In this document: positions 7,553-18,604 of the stretch, piece after piece | Numbering within the stretch: position 1 is the stretch's first letter | Layout: the number at the start of each line of letters is the position of its first letter | Source of the DNA: Oscillospiraceae bacterium | GTDB taxonomy: Bacteria > Bacillota > Clostridia > Oscillospirales > CAG-272 | Length of the DNA: 32,991 nucleotides | Direction of reading: 5' to 3' | Assembly: GCA_015064785.1 (NCBI GenBank) | Contig: SVRM01000041.1 | Location: 1 to 32,991, forward strand | The notes under the pieces: model-generated | Told to the model about the DNA's origin: nothing | Database searches by the model: none | Seen by the model: only the letters and a program-made list of their open reading frames with translations | Program-made: the position numbers and the translations under genes

Positions 7553-9115
7553 ATGACAAAACAAAAAATTCCGCAGATCGGTATCCGCTGGAAGCTGGTG
7601 ACGTATCTTGCGGTCTTCGTATCGATTTTGCTTTTGGTGCTGTGGCTGTTCCAGATTGTTTTTCTGGGCGATGTCTACCGCAACATCAAGGTAAATGAAA
7701 TTTTCACCGCAGCGGAAGCCATCAAATCCCGCATTGAAACGGTCAATCCGGGTGGAAATGCCATGGCTCAGCTGACTGAATCCATCTCCGCTGACAACCA
7801 GATCTGCATCTCGGTTCTGGACGATTCGTTCCGTGCGGTTGGCGGCGGTACACGCAATACCTGCTATTCCATCGGTGCCGCCAACAACTGCTTTGTGCAT
7901 CAGTCCTCCGGTACGCTGCTCTCGGACATGATCCGTTTTCAGTTTCTGGCAACTGTACGTCAGTCGGGCGAGGTCTACTTCCGCGATATGTCGCCGAACA
8001 CCGCACAGACGCAGTCTCATGCGCCGGACGGAATTACGTTTCCCACCACACCGCAAAACAACAATCCCGACCGTGAAACCGCCATGCTGTATGTCGAATA
8101 TTTTGAACATGCCGACAACGGGTATTATATCATCCTGAATTCCAAGGTCACACCGGTCTCCTCGACGGTGCAGACCCTGCAATATGAACTGGTCATCATC
8201 TCCATTCTGTTCATTGTTGCAGCAATCATCATGGCACTGGTTCTGTCCTACCGCATTTCCGCGCCGATCATCCAGATCAATAAACGCGCGCATCAGCTTG
8301 CTACCGGCGACTACAACACCGTCTTTGAAGGCAGCGGCTACAAGGAAATTGCCGAGCTGCGCGACACGCTGAACTACGCCGCAAAGGAGCTGTCCAAGGT
8401 CGAGGGCTTCCGGCGCGAACTGATTGCCAATGTCTCGCACGACTTGCGTACACCGCTGACCATGATTACAGGCTATGCCGAGGTCATGCGTGATCTTCCC
8501 GGGGAAAACACGCCGGAAAACGTACAGGTCATCATCGACGAGGGCAGCCGTTTGACAACGCTTGTCAACGATCTGCTCGATCTTTCCAAGCTTCAGTCCG
8601 GTACCGCACCGCTGTCCATGACGACCTTCTCACTGACCGAATGCGTCAAGACCATCAACCGCAGATACCAGAAGCTCAAGGAAAACGACGGCTACGATAT
8701 CGACTTTCTGTATGATGAAGATGTCTTTGTCACAGCTGATTATCCCAAGCTCGGACAGGTCATCTACAACCTTGTCAATAACGCAATTTCCTACACGGGA
8801 ACCGATAAAAAAGTCACCATCCGCCAGACCGTCACCGAAACGAACGGCATCCGCACCGTCCGCATCTCCGTCACCGATACCGGTATGGGTATTTCCAGGG
8901 AAAATCTGGAATATATCTGGGACCGTTATTTCAAGGAGAACAAATCGCACAAGCGCGCGGTTGTCGGAACAGGGCTGGGACTTTCCATTGTTAAAAGTAT
9001 TCTCCAAATGCACCACGCCCGGTTTGGTGTGGATACCTCGGAGGATGAGATCAATCACGGCTCGACATTCTGGTTTGAGCTGGTCTGTGCAGAAGCACCC
9101 ACAGAAACTGAATGA
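7553..9115 (+). CDS. Membrane sensor histidine kinase
   Basis: Sensor partner of the preceding regulator, 520 residues. TM1 is about 15-38, an extracytoplasmic sensing region about 39-205, TM2 about 208-232, then HAMP (about 233-285), HisKA with the phospho-acceptor His296 in NVSHDLRTPL, and a HATPase domain with N-box YNLVNNAIS, G1 DTGMGIS, F-box YFKE and G2 GTGLGLSI. The sensing region has no recognised ligand fold; its Gln/Pro/Asn-rich segment around 155-180 looks flexible. There is no convincing Shine-Dalgarno before ATG 7553, so translation probably depends on coupling to the regulator gene ending at 7528. The stimulus is unknown. Family assignment is certain. Confidence 0.96.
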   Translation: MTKQKIPQIGIRWKLVTYLAVFVSILLLVLWLFQIVFLGDVYRNIKVNEIFTAAEAIKSRIETVNPGGNAMAQLTESISADNQICISVLDDSFRAVGGGTRNTCYSIGAANNCFVHQSSGTLLSDMIRFQFLATVRQSGEVYFRDMSPNTAQTQSHAPDGITFPTTPQNNNPDRETAMLYVEYFEHADNGYYIILNSKVTPVSSTVQTLQYELVIISILFIVAAIIMALVLSYRISAPIIQINKRAHQLATGDYNTVFEGSGYKEIAELRDTLNYAAKELSKVEGFRRELIANVSHDLRTPLTMITGYAEVMRDLPGENTPENVQVIIDEGSRLTTLVNDLLDLSKLQSGTAPLSMTTFSLTECVKTINRRYQKLKENDGYDIDFLYDEDVFVTADYPKLGQVIYNLVNNAISYTGTDKKVTIRQTVTETNGIRTVRISVTDTGMGISRENLEYIWDRYFKENKSHKRAVVGTGLGLSIVKSILQMHHARFGVDTSEDEINHGSTFWFELVCAEAPTETE

Positions 9116-9120
9116 TAAAC

Positions 9121-9174
9121 AAGACCGCCGGTCGGACTGCCTCTTACGAGAAGCACCCCGCCGACGGTCTTTTT
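9121..9174 (+). terminator. Intrinsic terminator after the histidine kinase
   Basis: Arms AAGACCGCCGG (9121-9131) and CCGACGGTCTT (9161-9171) pair with one mismatch and are followed by T9172-T9174, making a five-T run from 9170. It begins 6 bases after the kinase stop and separates the two-component operon from the promoter at 9188. Confidence 0.75.
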
Positions 9175-9187
9175 ACCCCATCAGTAC

Positions 9188-9216
9188 TTGACAAACCCCC
9201 GCGTTCATGATATAAT
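9188..9216 (+). promoter_or_regulatory. Consensus sigma-A promoter for the YhcH-acyltransferase/cca operon
   Basis: TTGACA (9188-9193), exactly 17 bases, TATAAT (9211-9216): a full consensus match. The AAAGGAGA ribosome site at 9233-9240 and ATG 9250 follow, giving a short leader. This predicts strong constitutive expression unless an operator overlaps; no clear dyad is seen. Confidence 0.9.
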
Positions 9217-9249
9217 CACAACATAAATACGTAAAGGAGATTCTCTGCT

Positions 9250-10578
9250 ATGATTTACGATCAGATCAAAAATCTGTCCTCCTACCGCACAGTTCTTCCC
9301 GGAATTGCGGCGGTCGAAGCCTTTCTCAAAAACACCGACCTCACTTCGCTGGAAGCAGGCAAAATCCGGCTCGGCGGCGGCGTGGTCTGCAATGTCAACC
9401 GCTACGAACCCAAAACGGAGAGCAAATGGGAGGCTCACCGCAATTTTATCGACCTGCAATATGTGGTCCGCGGTGCCGAAACCATGGCATATGCATCACT
9501 CGATGACACATTGGATGCCGGCGACTACAACGAAGAAAAGGATCTGCAATTTTTCGGCGGTGCATCGCGTTCTGTCTCGATGACATTCCGCGACGGAGAC
9601 TTTGCGCTGTTCTTCGCGCAGGATGTCCACATGCCAGGACTGAAAAACGAGGAAACCGACGGTGAGGTACTGAAGCTCGTCTTCAAACTTCCGATGCCTG
9701 CCTATGAACCTATCGCGCATCTCCGTCAGCTGTGCGAAGCAATTTCCCTGCCCGAGGACGCATCGGCTGCTGTTCTTTCTGCGGCAAAACAGCTGTCCGC
9801 GGACCACGTTCACGCACTGACCAATGCGTTCTTTGCAGATGAAGATGTTCAGCCGCAGATTGAGGAGCTCGCCGGTGCACTTGACATCTCCGTTCCGCTG
9901 TGTGACCTGACCATGTATATGCTCTTCGCCCGCCAGACCTATTACAATTACCTTGCACACGGCGTATCACAGGAGATCTATGAAAACTCCATGACCGATT
10001 TTACCGTCTGGAATCTCGCATGTATGCGTCAGACTGACGGTCCCGGCCTGCTTCAGATGGGATGGCTGTCGATGACGCTGAAGGAAAAGCTCTACCGCAT
10101 CGGTCGTTTCCAGTATGAGCCGACCACCTTCCGTCACAGCAGATTCGCGTGCGGCGATTACGTTGTCCGCCAGGGCGACCCGGTTCTGACCATTCACATT
10201 CCCGAAGGCGAACCGCTGACCGACGAAGTACGGCTTGAATCCTACCGTCAGGCAGAGAAATTCTTCGGTTCACACGTCTTTGTCTGCCACTCCTGGCTCC
10301 TGTATCCGGCACATCGCACCTTCCTTCAGCCCGGCTCCCGAATTGTCGCCTTCATGGATGACTTTGTCATGCTGTCAAGCGACGAAAAACGCGGGGATAT
10401 CGGCAATCTTTGGCGCATGTACGGTTTCAAGTGCGACCATCGGGATTTCGCTTCCCTGCCGGAGACAACCGGTATGCAGCGTGCATACAAAAAGCATCTG
10501 CTGGAAACCGGCGGTATGACCGGGGAGGGCTACGGTATCTTCATCATCGAGGATGGAAAGCTGATTACCAAAGCATGA
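9250..10578 (+). CDS. YhcH/YjgK/YiaL domain fused to a GNAT-like acyltransferase
   Basis: A 442-residue fusion. Residues 1-150 are a complete YhcH/YjgK/YiaL (DUF386, EbgC/NanQ-like) cupin domain: WEAHRNFIDLQYVVRGAE carries the His/Asp/Gln metal-site residues and AQDVHMPGL the second site. Members act as sugar anomerases (NanQ on N-acetylneuraminate) or beta-galactosidase accessory subunits. Residues about 155-275 are helical and resemble the N-terminal domain of two-part acyltransferases (NAT_N). About 276-442 fit the GNAT-like C-terminal domain, with HIPEGEPLT, CHSWLLYP and a closing GYGIFII strand. The protein is cytoplasmic with no signal peptide. The start has AAAGGAGA 9 bases upstream. 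Its last codon overlaps the start of cca. An acyltransferase acting on an amino- or hydroxy-sugar whose anomer is set by the cupin is a plausible inference, untested. The domain junction is read within one continuous frame. Confidence 0.82.
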   Translation: MIYDQIKNLSSYRTVLPGIAAVEAFLKNTDLTSLEAGKIRLGGGVVCNVNRYEPKTESKWEAHRNFIDLQYVVRGAETMAYASLDDTLDAGDYNEEKDLQFFGGASRSVSMTFRDGDFALFFAQDVHMPGLKNEETDGEVLKLVFKLPMPAYEPIAHLRQLCEAISLPEDASAAVLSAAKQLSADHVHALTNAFFADEDVQPQIEELAGALDISVPLCDLTMYMLFARQTYYNYLAHGVSQEIYENSMTDFTVWNLACMRQTDGPGLLQMGWLSMTLKEKLYRIGRFQYEPTTFRHSRFACGDYVVRQGDPVLTIHIPEGEPLTDEVRLESYRQAEKFFGSHVFVCHSWLLYPAHRTFLQPGSRIVAFMDDFVMLSSDEKRGDIGNLWRMYGFKCDHRDFASLPETTGMQRAYKKHLLETGGMTGEGYGIFIIEDGKLITKA

Positions 10579-11834
10579 CACACACTGAAAAAACAACAAA
10601 TGCCGACGCATCTGTACCGTCGGCATTTGCCTTACCTGTTTTTATCCGGGAAATTCTCGCCCGCTTCGATTATGCCGGCTATGAGGCATTCTGTGTCGGC
10701 GGCTGTGTCAGAGATACCCTGCGCGGTGTGGAACCGCATGACTGGGACTTGTGTACTTCTGCCCTGCCCGATCAGACCGCGGCACTGTTTTCCGACAAGC
10801 CCTGTCTTGACATCGGTATCCGGCACGGCACCCTTACCGTCATGTGGGACGGCATTCCCGTGGAAATTACCACTTATCGGACAGAAGGCGCATATGTCGG
10901 ACACCGTGCGCCTTCGTCTGTGACCTTCACGCCCTCTCTGCGGCAGGATTGTCTGCGGCGGGATTTCACCGTCAATGCCATGGCATACCATCCGACGGTC
11001 GGTCTGCGTGATTTCTTCGGCAGTGCCGACGATCTGCGGGCAGGACGGCTGCGCTGTGTCGGAAATCCGGGGGAACGCTTTGATGAGGATGCCCTGCGGA
11101 TTCTGCGTGCCCTGCGGTTTTCCTCCACACTGGATTTTGACATTGAACCTGCTACTGCCGATGCCCTGCACACATGCGCACCGCTGCTTGCCCAGATTTC
11201 CGGAGAGCGCATTCTGTCCGAATTCCGTCGGATGCTGACCGGTGTCCGCGCCGCATCTCTGTTATCGGACTTTGCCGATGTCATCGGTGTATTTTATCCG
11301 CCGCTTGCCGGATGTGCGGGACAGACTGACCGTCTGCAAACGGTGTTCACACAGTGCAGAACAGAACAGACCCGCCTCGCCGCCGCACTTTGTCTTTGCG
11401 GATGTACGGACGAAACCGCCGTTCGGAAAACACTGTCACATCTGCCCACAGAGCGCAGCTTTCTCGACGGAATCACGTCCCTGGTCAACCATGCAGCACA
11501 GACTCCGCCGGACAGTAAAGCTGCCATGCGCCGCAGAATGTCAGAAAAAAGTGTTCCCCAAATCACAGAACAGCTCGCCCTCCACGCAGCGCTGTTTCCA
11601 GAACACGCCGACACCTGTGCCAATGCCGCCGCACTTTGTGCGGAAATTGCCGCTGCAGGGGAAGTCACACGCATATCCCAGCTTGCCGTCAACGGACGGG
11701 ACCTGACAGCACTCGGGTTCCGCGGCCGTGCTGTCGGTGCTGCACTGCAAAGCCTGCTGGATGCGGTCATTGACGAAAAAACGGAAAATACACGAAAAGA
11801 CCTGCTCTCATATGCCGGGACCCTTCTGTCATAA
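10575..11834 (+). CDS. cca: CCA-adding tRNA nucleotidyltransferase
   Basis: Adds or repairs the 3' CCA of tRNA from CTP and ATP. The 419-residue protein has the class II nucleotidyltransferase head: CVGGCVRDTLRG (residues 40-51), catalytic acidic pair in HDWDL (Asp56, Asp58), GTLTVMWDG, LRRDFTVNAMAY, and the neck motif EDALRILRALRFSSTLDFDIEP. The C-terminal half is the divergent tail region. The start is ATG 10575, overlapping the TGA of the upstream fusion gene (ATGA), so translation is probably coupled; the longer upstream frame is only read-through of the neighbour. There is no strong SD of its own. It converges with the S1-domain gene, with only 13 bases between stop codons and no obvious terminator. 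Confidence 0.95.
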   Translation: MTHTEKTTNADASVPSAFALPVFIREILARFDYAGYEAFCVGGCVRDTLRGVEPHDWDLCTSALPDQTAALFSDKPCLDIGIRHGTLTVMWDGIPVEITTYRTEGAYVGHRAPSSVTFTPSLRQDCLRRDFTVNAMAYHPTVGLRDFFGSADDLRAGRLRCVGNPGERFDEDALRILRALRFSSTLDFDIEPATADALHTCAPLLAQISGERILSEFRRMLTGVRAASLLSDFADVIGVFYPPLAGCAGQTDRLQTVFTQCRTEQTRLAAALCLCGCTDETAVRKTLSHLPTERSFLDGITSLVNHAAQTPPDSKAAMRRRMSEKSVPQITEQLALHAALFPEHADTCANAAALCAEIAAAGEVTRISQLAVNGRDLTALGFRGRAVGAALQSLLDAVIDEKTENTRKDLLSYAGTLLS

Positions 11835-11847
11835 TGCCGATGCTCCG

Positions 11848-12840
11848 TTACACGAACACACTCTCCACGCACTTTCCGGCGGCAGGCGGCGAATACCGCC
11901 AGACATCCATATGCGGAATCCCGTCAGCATTGCAGGTCTGCGGCAGATAATAGGTCAACGCCCTGCCACCGCCCTCACAGCGGTACGTATCGATCAGCGC
12001 AAGCTTCACCTTCATGCGGGGAGCAATGACGCTTTTGATATACACCGCCGCCCGCTGCCCAATGCTGAGTCCGTCCTTGTATTCGGCAAGTCCCGCCAGG
12101 TTCGGCGTCAGCTCGACAAAGACACCGTAGGACTCAATGTTGCGCACAATACCGGTCACTGTCTGTCCGGGCAGAAACGCGGCAGCGTTTTCCTCCCATG
12201 TACCAAGCAATTCTTTATGAGAGATGCAGATACGCCCGCCCGGAATCAGGCTTTTGATTACCACCCAGATCAGCGCACCGGGTGCAAACCGCTCATTCGG
12301 ATGTGAGATCCGCGACACCGAGATGTTTTCAATGGACAACATCGAAACAATACCGCACCCGACATCCACAAACACACCGAACGGCTCTACGCTCGTTACC
12401 TTTGCACGGATCACATCACCGGCAGACCGCCGATCCAGAAACGCCGCGCGGCACATGCGTTGGGCTTCTTTTCTGGACAGAACCGCAACCTCCTCGCCGT
12501 TTTCCAGATACGCAAATCCGATAATCAGAAACGAAACCGGTTTTCCGACGCGGGTCACAACCGCAATATCCCGCAGACATTCCCCGACCGGACACAGCTG
12601 CACCTCGTCATGTTCCATCATACCGCGCATACAGCCAAGATCCACCCAGAGCGTATAGCGGTTGTCACACAGCAAAACCGTTCCTTCCAAAACGGTACGG
12701 TTCTGCATGGCGCGCTCCAGATAGGCCCGAGAAAACTCTGCTTCATCCGCGCCGCTGTCCCCTATCCCCTCCGGCCAGAAGCCCGGTGCATATTCCGTCT
12801 CATTTGTCTTGTATATCATCGGCTCGATGCCTCGTTCCAT
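11848..12840 (-). CDS. S1-domain RNA-binding protein (ribosomal S1-like)
   Basis: A 330-residue protein with three successive S1 OB-fold repeats at about 48-116, 138-207 and 222-285. The second and third carry the clear S1 signature (AKVTSVEPFGVFVDVG, GIVRNIESYGVFVEL). The first is divergent. The last 45 residues are not S1-like. This layout resembles the short S1-type proteins of Firmicutes, which bind single-stranded RNA and may act in translation or RNA metabolism, rather than the six-repeat S1 of Proteobacteria. The start is placed at ATG 12840 because AAAGGGTGG lies upstream; two in-frame ATGs at 12864-12867 lack a ribosome site. It is divergent from the cyclophilin gene and convergent with cca. 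The exact role is inferred. Confidence 0.85.
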   Translation of the reverse strand: MERGIEPMIYKTNETEYAPGFWPEGIGDSGADEAEFSRAYLERAMQNRTVLEGTVLLCDNRYTLWVDLGCMRGMMEHDEVQLCPVGECLRDIAVVTRVGKPVSFLIIGFAYLENGEEVAVLSRKEAQRMCRAAFLDRRSAGDVIRAKVTSVEPFGVFVDVGCGIVSMLSIENISVSRISHPNERFAPGALIWVVIKSLIPGGRICISHKELLGTWEENAAAFLPGQTVTGIVRNIESYGVFVELTPNLAGLAEYKDGLSIGQRAAVYIKSVIAPRMKVKLALIDTYRCEGGGRALTYYLPQTCNADGIPHMDVWRYSPPAAGKCVESVFV

Positions 12841-12975
12841 CGCCTGCCACCCTTTCTTTTTCATCATTGCTGTATTGTATGGGGCGGAAAACCGATTTAG
12901 AACAGTTCCACAGATGCCGTTTGTGTGAGCGTTATCTGAAAACCGTGGTCTTTTCGCAGAAAAACCGGCAGACCC

Positions 12976-13004
12976 TTTACAAATTCTGCATTTCGTGGTA
13001 TAAT
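12976..13004 (+). promoter_or_regulatory. Sigma-A promoter for the lipoprotein cyclophilin
   Basis: TTTACA (12976-12981), 17-base spacer, TATAAT (12999-13004). A ribosome site AAAGGA at 13041-13046 precedes ATG 13056. Confidence 0.85.
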
Positions 13005-13055
13005 AAATACCATCCGATTACTTCAAATGAATGTTTACCGAAAGGAACAGAACCA

Positions 13056-13706
13056 ATGAAAATCAAGCATCTTTTCCGCCTGCTCACCCTTGTGATGTGC
13101 ATGGCAATCCTGACCCTCTCCTTCACCGCCTGCGGCGGCAATGCAGCGAAAGACCTCGACGATGTCGTCTATGTCGAAATCGACATGCAGTCCGGCGACT
13201 ATATGAAGCTCGAGCTTTACACGACGATCGCACCGATCACCGTTTCCAACTTTGTTGAGCTTGCCAACGAGCATTTCTATGACGGGCTGATTTTCCACCG
13301 TGTCATCTCCGGCTTCATGATTCAGGGCGGCGACCCGACCGGTACCGGCATGGGCGGCTCCGATCAGACCATCAAGGGCGAATTCAACAACAACGGCGTC
13401 ATCAATTCCCTCTCTCACGAGCGCGGTGTCATCTCCATGGCGAGAAACTCCCTCAGCATGGACTCCGCATCGTCCCAGTTCTTCATCTGCCATGCAAATT
13501 CCACGTTCCTTGACGGTGACTATGCCGCATTCGGACGTGTCATCGAAGGCATCGAAACGGTTGACAAGATCGCCGCTGTCGCAACCGACGGCAACGATAA
13601 GCCCCTCGCTCCGCAGTATATCAAGACCATCCGCGTCATTACCGAGGAGCAGGCAAAGACCGCAGGTCCCGCACCGATGGATGCGACAGAAACGGCTGCG
13701 GAATAA
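13056..13706 (+). CDS. Cyclophilin-type peptidyl-prolyl isomerase, lipoprotein
   Basis: Surface-anchored cyclophilin of 216 residues, catalysing cis-trans isomerisation of proline bonds in exported proteins. Residues 1-25 are a lipoprotein signal peptide (KIKHLFRLL, then a hydrophobic stretch) with probable lipidated Cys26 in LSFTACGG. The phenylalanine at -3 is slightly unusual for a lipobox. The cyclophilin domain covers about 37-195 with FHRVISGFMIQGGDPTGTG (active-site Arg and Phe), ISMARN, SASSQFFI and YAAFGRVIEG. The start has AAAGGA 9 bases upstream. The gene stands alone with its own promoter and terminator. Family is certain; clients are unknown. Confidence 0.95.
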   Translation: MKIKHLFRLLTLVMCMAILTLSFTACGGNAAKDLDDVVYVEIDMQSGDYMKLELYTTIAPITVSNFVELANEHFYDGLIFHRVISGFMIQGGDPTGTGMGGSDQTIKGEFNNNGVINSLSHERGVISMARNSLSMDSASSQFFICHANSTFLDGDYAAFGRVIEGIETVDKIAAVATDGNDKPLAPQYIKTIRVITEEQAKTAGPAPMDATETAAE

Positions 13707-13722
13707 CATCAGATATTTCATA

Positions 13723-13754
13723 CCGGAGCAGTGTTATCGCTGTTCCGGTTTTTT
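13723..13754 (+). terminator. Intrinsic terminator of the cyclophilin gene
   Basis: CCGGAGCAG (13723-13731) pairs with CTGTTCCGG through one G-T wobble and is followed directly by six T (13749-13754). Confidence 0.9.
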
Positions 13755-13759
13755 CGCGC

Positions 13760-13792
13760 AAAAATACCGCCCGACATGACATCGGACGGTAT
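13760..13792 (-). terminator. Intrinsic terminator of lacZ
   Basis: On the minus strand, ATACCGTCCGA (13792-13782) pairs with TCGGGCGGTAT (13774-13764) through one G-T wobble and is followed by five T (complement of A13760-13764). It lies 25 bases past the lacZ stop. Plus-strand transcription would meet the same stem followed by TTTTG, so it may work in both directions. Confidence 0.9.
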
Positions 13793-13817
13793 TTTGATTG
13801 CTATTGAAATTTCAGAA

Positions 13818-16918
<3,101 letters not shown>

Positions 16919-16937
16919 TTTCTTTGTTATATCGAAC

Positions 16938-16980
16938 AAAAACAGGCTGCCGCATCTCGGATCGGGCCGCAGCAGCCTGT
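16938..16980 (-). terminator. Intrinsic terminator after the ThuA-like gene
   Basis: On the minus strand, ACAGGCTGC (16980-16972) pairs perfectly with GCAGCCTGT (16950-16942), followed by a T-run (16938-16942). It lies 18 bases past the ThuA stop and ahead of lacZ, so lacZ expression would need read-through or a separate promoter. Confidence 0.88.
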
Positions 16981-16998
16981 AGCGTATGTATTCAGAAA

Positions 16999-17724
16999 TC
17001 AGACAAGATTCTTACGGTAGTCGCAGTTATGCATCGGAGAACCGAAGTCGTTGGGTGCTGCCCACTTGACACCGTTGTACAGAATCTTCTGAACATATTC
17101 GTTGTAGAAGGAACGGCAAGCCTCATGACCGGGCTGGAAGTAGAAGACCTTGCCGCGTCCGCGGTGATAGGTGCAGCCGGAACGGAAGACATAACCGTGC
17201 TCAAACCAGGAGATAAACAGAAGCTCATCGGGCTGGGGAATCATGAAGGGTTCGCCGTACATTTCCTCGATGCCCAGATCGACATGTTCCGGAATGCCAG
17301 CTGTAATCGGATGAGACGGGAGCACATTCCACATGATTTCGTGCTGATCGTCACTCCAGAGCAGCTTGCCGGAGGTACCAACGATTTCACGGAAGGGCTT
17401 GGACATATGAGCAGAGTGCATTGCAACAAAGCCCATACCGTCGTCATAAACGCGCTTCTTGATTCTCTGAACCAGTGCATCATCGACAGCGCCGTGTGCC
17501 ATATGACCCCACCACATGAGGACATCGGTATTGTTCAGAACATCGTCCGGCAGACCCTGATCGGGATCATCAAGCGCCGCAATGCGAACCTCCAGATCAT
17601 CATGCTGATCGAGGAAGTCCTTGACACAGCCGTGAATGCCCTTGGGATAAATTGCACGGATGGATTCCTCGGATTTTTCATGTCTGTATTCGTTCCAGAC
17701 CGTTACGCGAATCTTGTTTGCCAT
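16999..17724 (-). CDS. ThuA-like (trehalose utilization) domain protein
   Basis: A single-domain ThuA-like protein of 241 residues with a class I glutamine-amidotransferase-like fold. Recognisable stretches are the N-terminal strand IRVTVWNEYRHE, DVLMWWGHMAHG, GMGFVAMHSAH and the C-terminal GRGKVFYFQPGHE. ThuA was described in rhizobial trehalose/maltose/sucrose use; its reaction is poorly defined. No signal peptide is seen, so it is probably cytoplasmic. The start is ATG 17724; AAAGGA lies 12 bases upstream, and an in-frame TTG at 17745 overlaps that sequence and is rejected. A near-consensus promoter precedes it and a terminator follows, so it is monocistronic. Nearness to lacZ suggests sugar metabolism, but they are not clearly co-transcribed. 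Confidence 0.9.
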   Translation of the reverse strand: MANKIRVTVWNEYRHEKSEESIRAIYPKGIHGCVKDFLDQHDDLEVRIAALDDPDQGLPDDVLNNTDVLMWWGHMAHGAVDDALVQRIKKRVYDDGMGFVAMHSAHMSKPFREIVGTSGKLLWSDDQHEIMWNVLPSHPITAGIPEHVDLGIEEMYGEPFMIPQPDELLFISWFEHGYVFRSGCTYHRGRGKVFYFQPGHEACRSFYNEYVQKILYNGVKWAAPNDFGSPMHNCDYRKNLV

Positions 17725-17771
17725 TGTTTTTACCAATCCTTTCAAAAGAATGAAAAAATTCTGTTACTTAT

Positions 17772-17800
17772 ATTATGTCATATTCCGCTCGTAAAGTCAA
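17772..17800 (-). promoter_or_regulatory. Sigma-A promoter for the ThuA-like gene
   Basis: Minus strand TTGACT (17795-17800), 17-base spacer, CATAAT (17772-17777): five of six matches in each box. It sits in the 91-base gap between the methyltransferase stop and the ThuA start. Confidence 0.85.
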
Positions 17801-17815
17801 GGGATTTTGGAAAAT

Positions 17816-18604
17816 TCATGAAATTTCACATCCGTTTCCGCCGCGTATTCCTTTGTGTGCAATGAGCAGAATCCGATGTGTCCTTGTGGAAAGACACCCT
17901 TCCTCACACATGCGTTTTTGTGCTGCAAATAACCGATCAAGACACCGCTGTACCGAAAACGACGGGAATTCCCACTCGATGATGCGTGCAAACCACACAA
18001 CTGCACCGACATCCCGAAATCGCATCTCCGGATAAGCCTCCTCTGCGCGTTCCACCGCAAATCCGATCTCTGACAGTTCCTCTGCGAGCAGCCCTGCATA
18101 CTGACGGGAAAACGGAATCGGTGTGCCGGGCAGGAGCAGTTCGACCAGTTCCCGGTCATTTTCCGCACCGACCTGCTGGGTGATAAAATAACCGCCGGGC
18201 TTCAGAACACGGAAAACCTCCCGTGCGTCATAGGACCCATGCCGGTTTGACACCATATCAAACGATGCGTCCGCAAACGGCAGTACCCCGCCTGATTCAG
18301 CCGCATGGAAGTCGATCCCCGCGGGAATCAGCTGCGCCCTGCAAAGTGCAATATTCGGCGGATAACCCTCGGTTGCCGCAGTCCGCGCCGGCGGATGACC
18401 CAATGAACGCAGAAATTCTCCGCCGCCGGTATCCATATCAAGCAGCATTTGATCCGTTGTCAGACGGGATCGGATCTCATCCCGCAGACACCATGGTGTA
18501 TTTTCTTCTTCCAACCGACCGTCCAGATGAGAAAAGTCCCAGCCACAGATGTGCGCAATCTGCTCTTCGTCAAGCCATGCCCGTATCAGCTTTTGTTCAT
18601 TCAT
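17816..18604 (-). CDS. Class I SAM-dependent methyltransferase, substrate unknown
   Basis: A 262-residue Rossmann-fold methyltransferase. Motif I is LLDMDTGGGEFL (residues 54-65), followed by TEGYPPN with acidic Glu79 expected to hold the SAM ribose, LPFADASFDMVSNRHGSYDAREVFRVLKPGGYF (motifs IV-V region, split by SYDA), and TQQVG. This GTGGGEF-type family is widespread in Firmicutes without a known substrate. The second glycine of the usual motif is aspartate here (MDTGGG rather than MGTGGG). The start at 18604 overlaps the purL stop by ATGA, making it the last gene of the vanY-mtaB-purL unit and probably translationally coupled. Function is not assigned. Confidence 0.85.
   Translation of the reverse strand: MNEQKLIRAWLDEEQIAHICGWDFSHLDGRLEEENTPWCLRDEIRSRLTTDQMLLDMDTGGGEFLRSLGHPPARTAATEGYPPNIALCRAQLIPAGIDFHAAESGGVLPFADASFDMVSNRHGSYDAREVFRVLKPGGYFITQQVGAENDRELVELLLPGTPIPFSRQYAGLLAEELSEIGFAVERAEEAYPEMRFRDVGAVVWFARIIEWEFPSFSVQRCLDRLFAAQKRMCEEGCLSTRTHRILLIAHKGIRGGNGCEIS

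Noticed and set aside
6791..8440. Minus-strand frame of 549 codons opposite the response regulator and kinase
   Set aside because: Both sense genes have complete family motifs; the antisense product has none and no ribosome site was evident.
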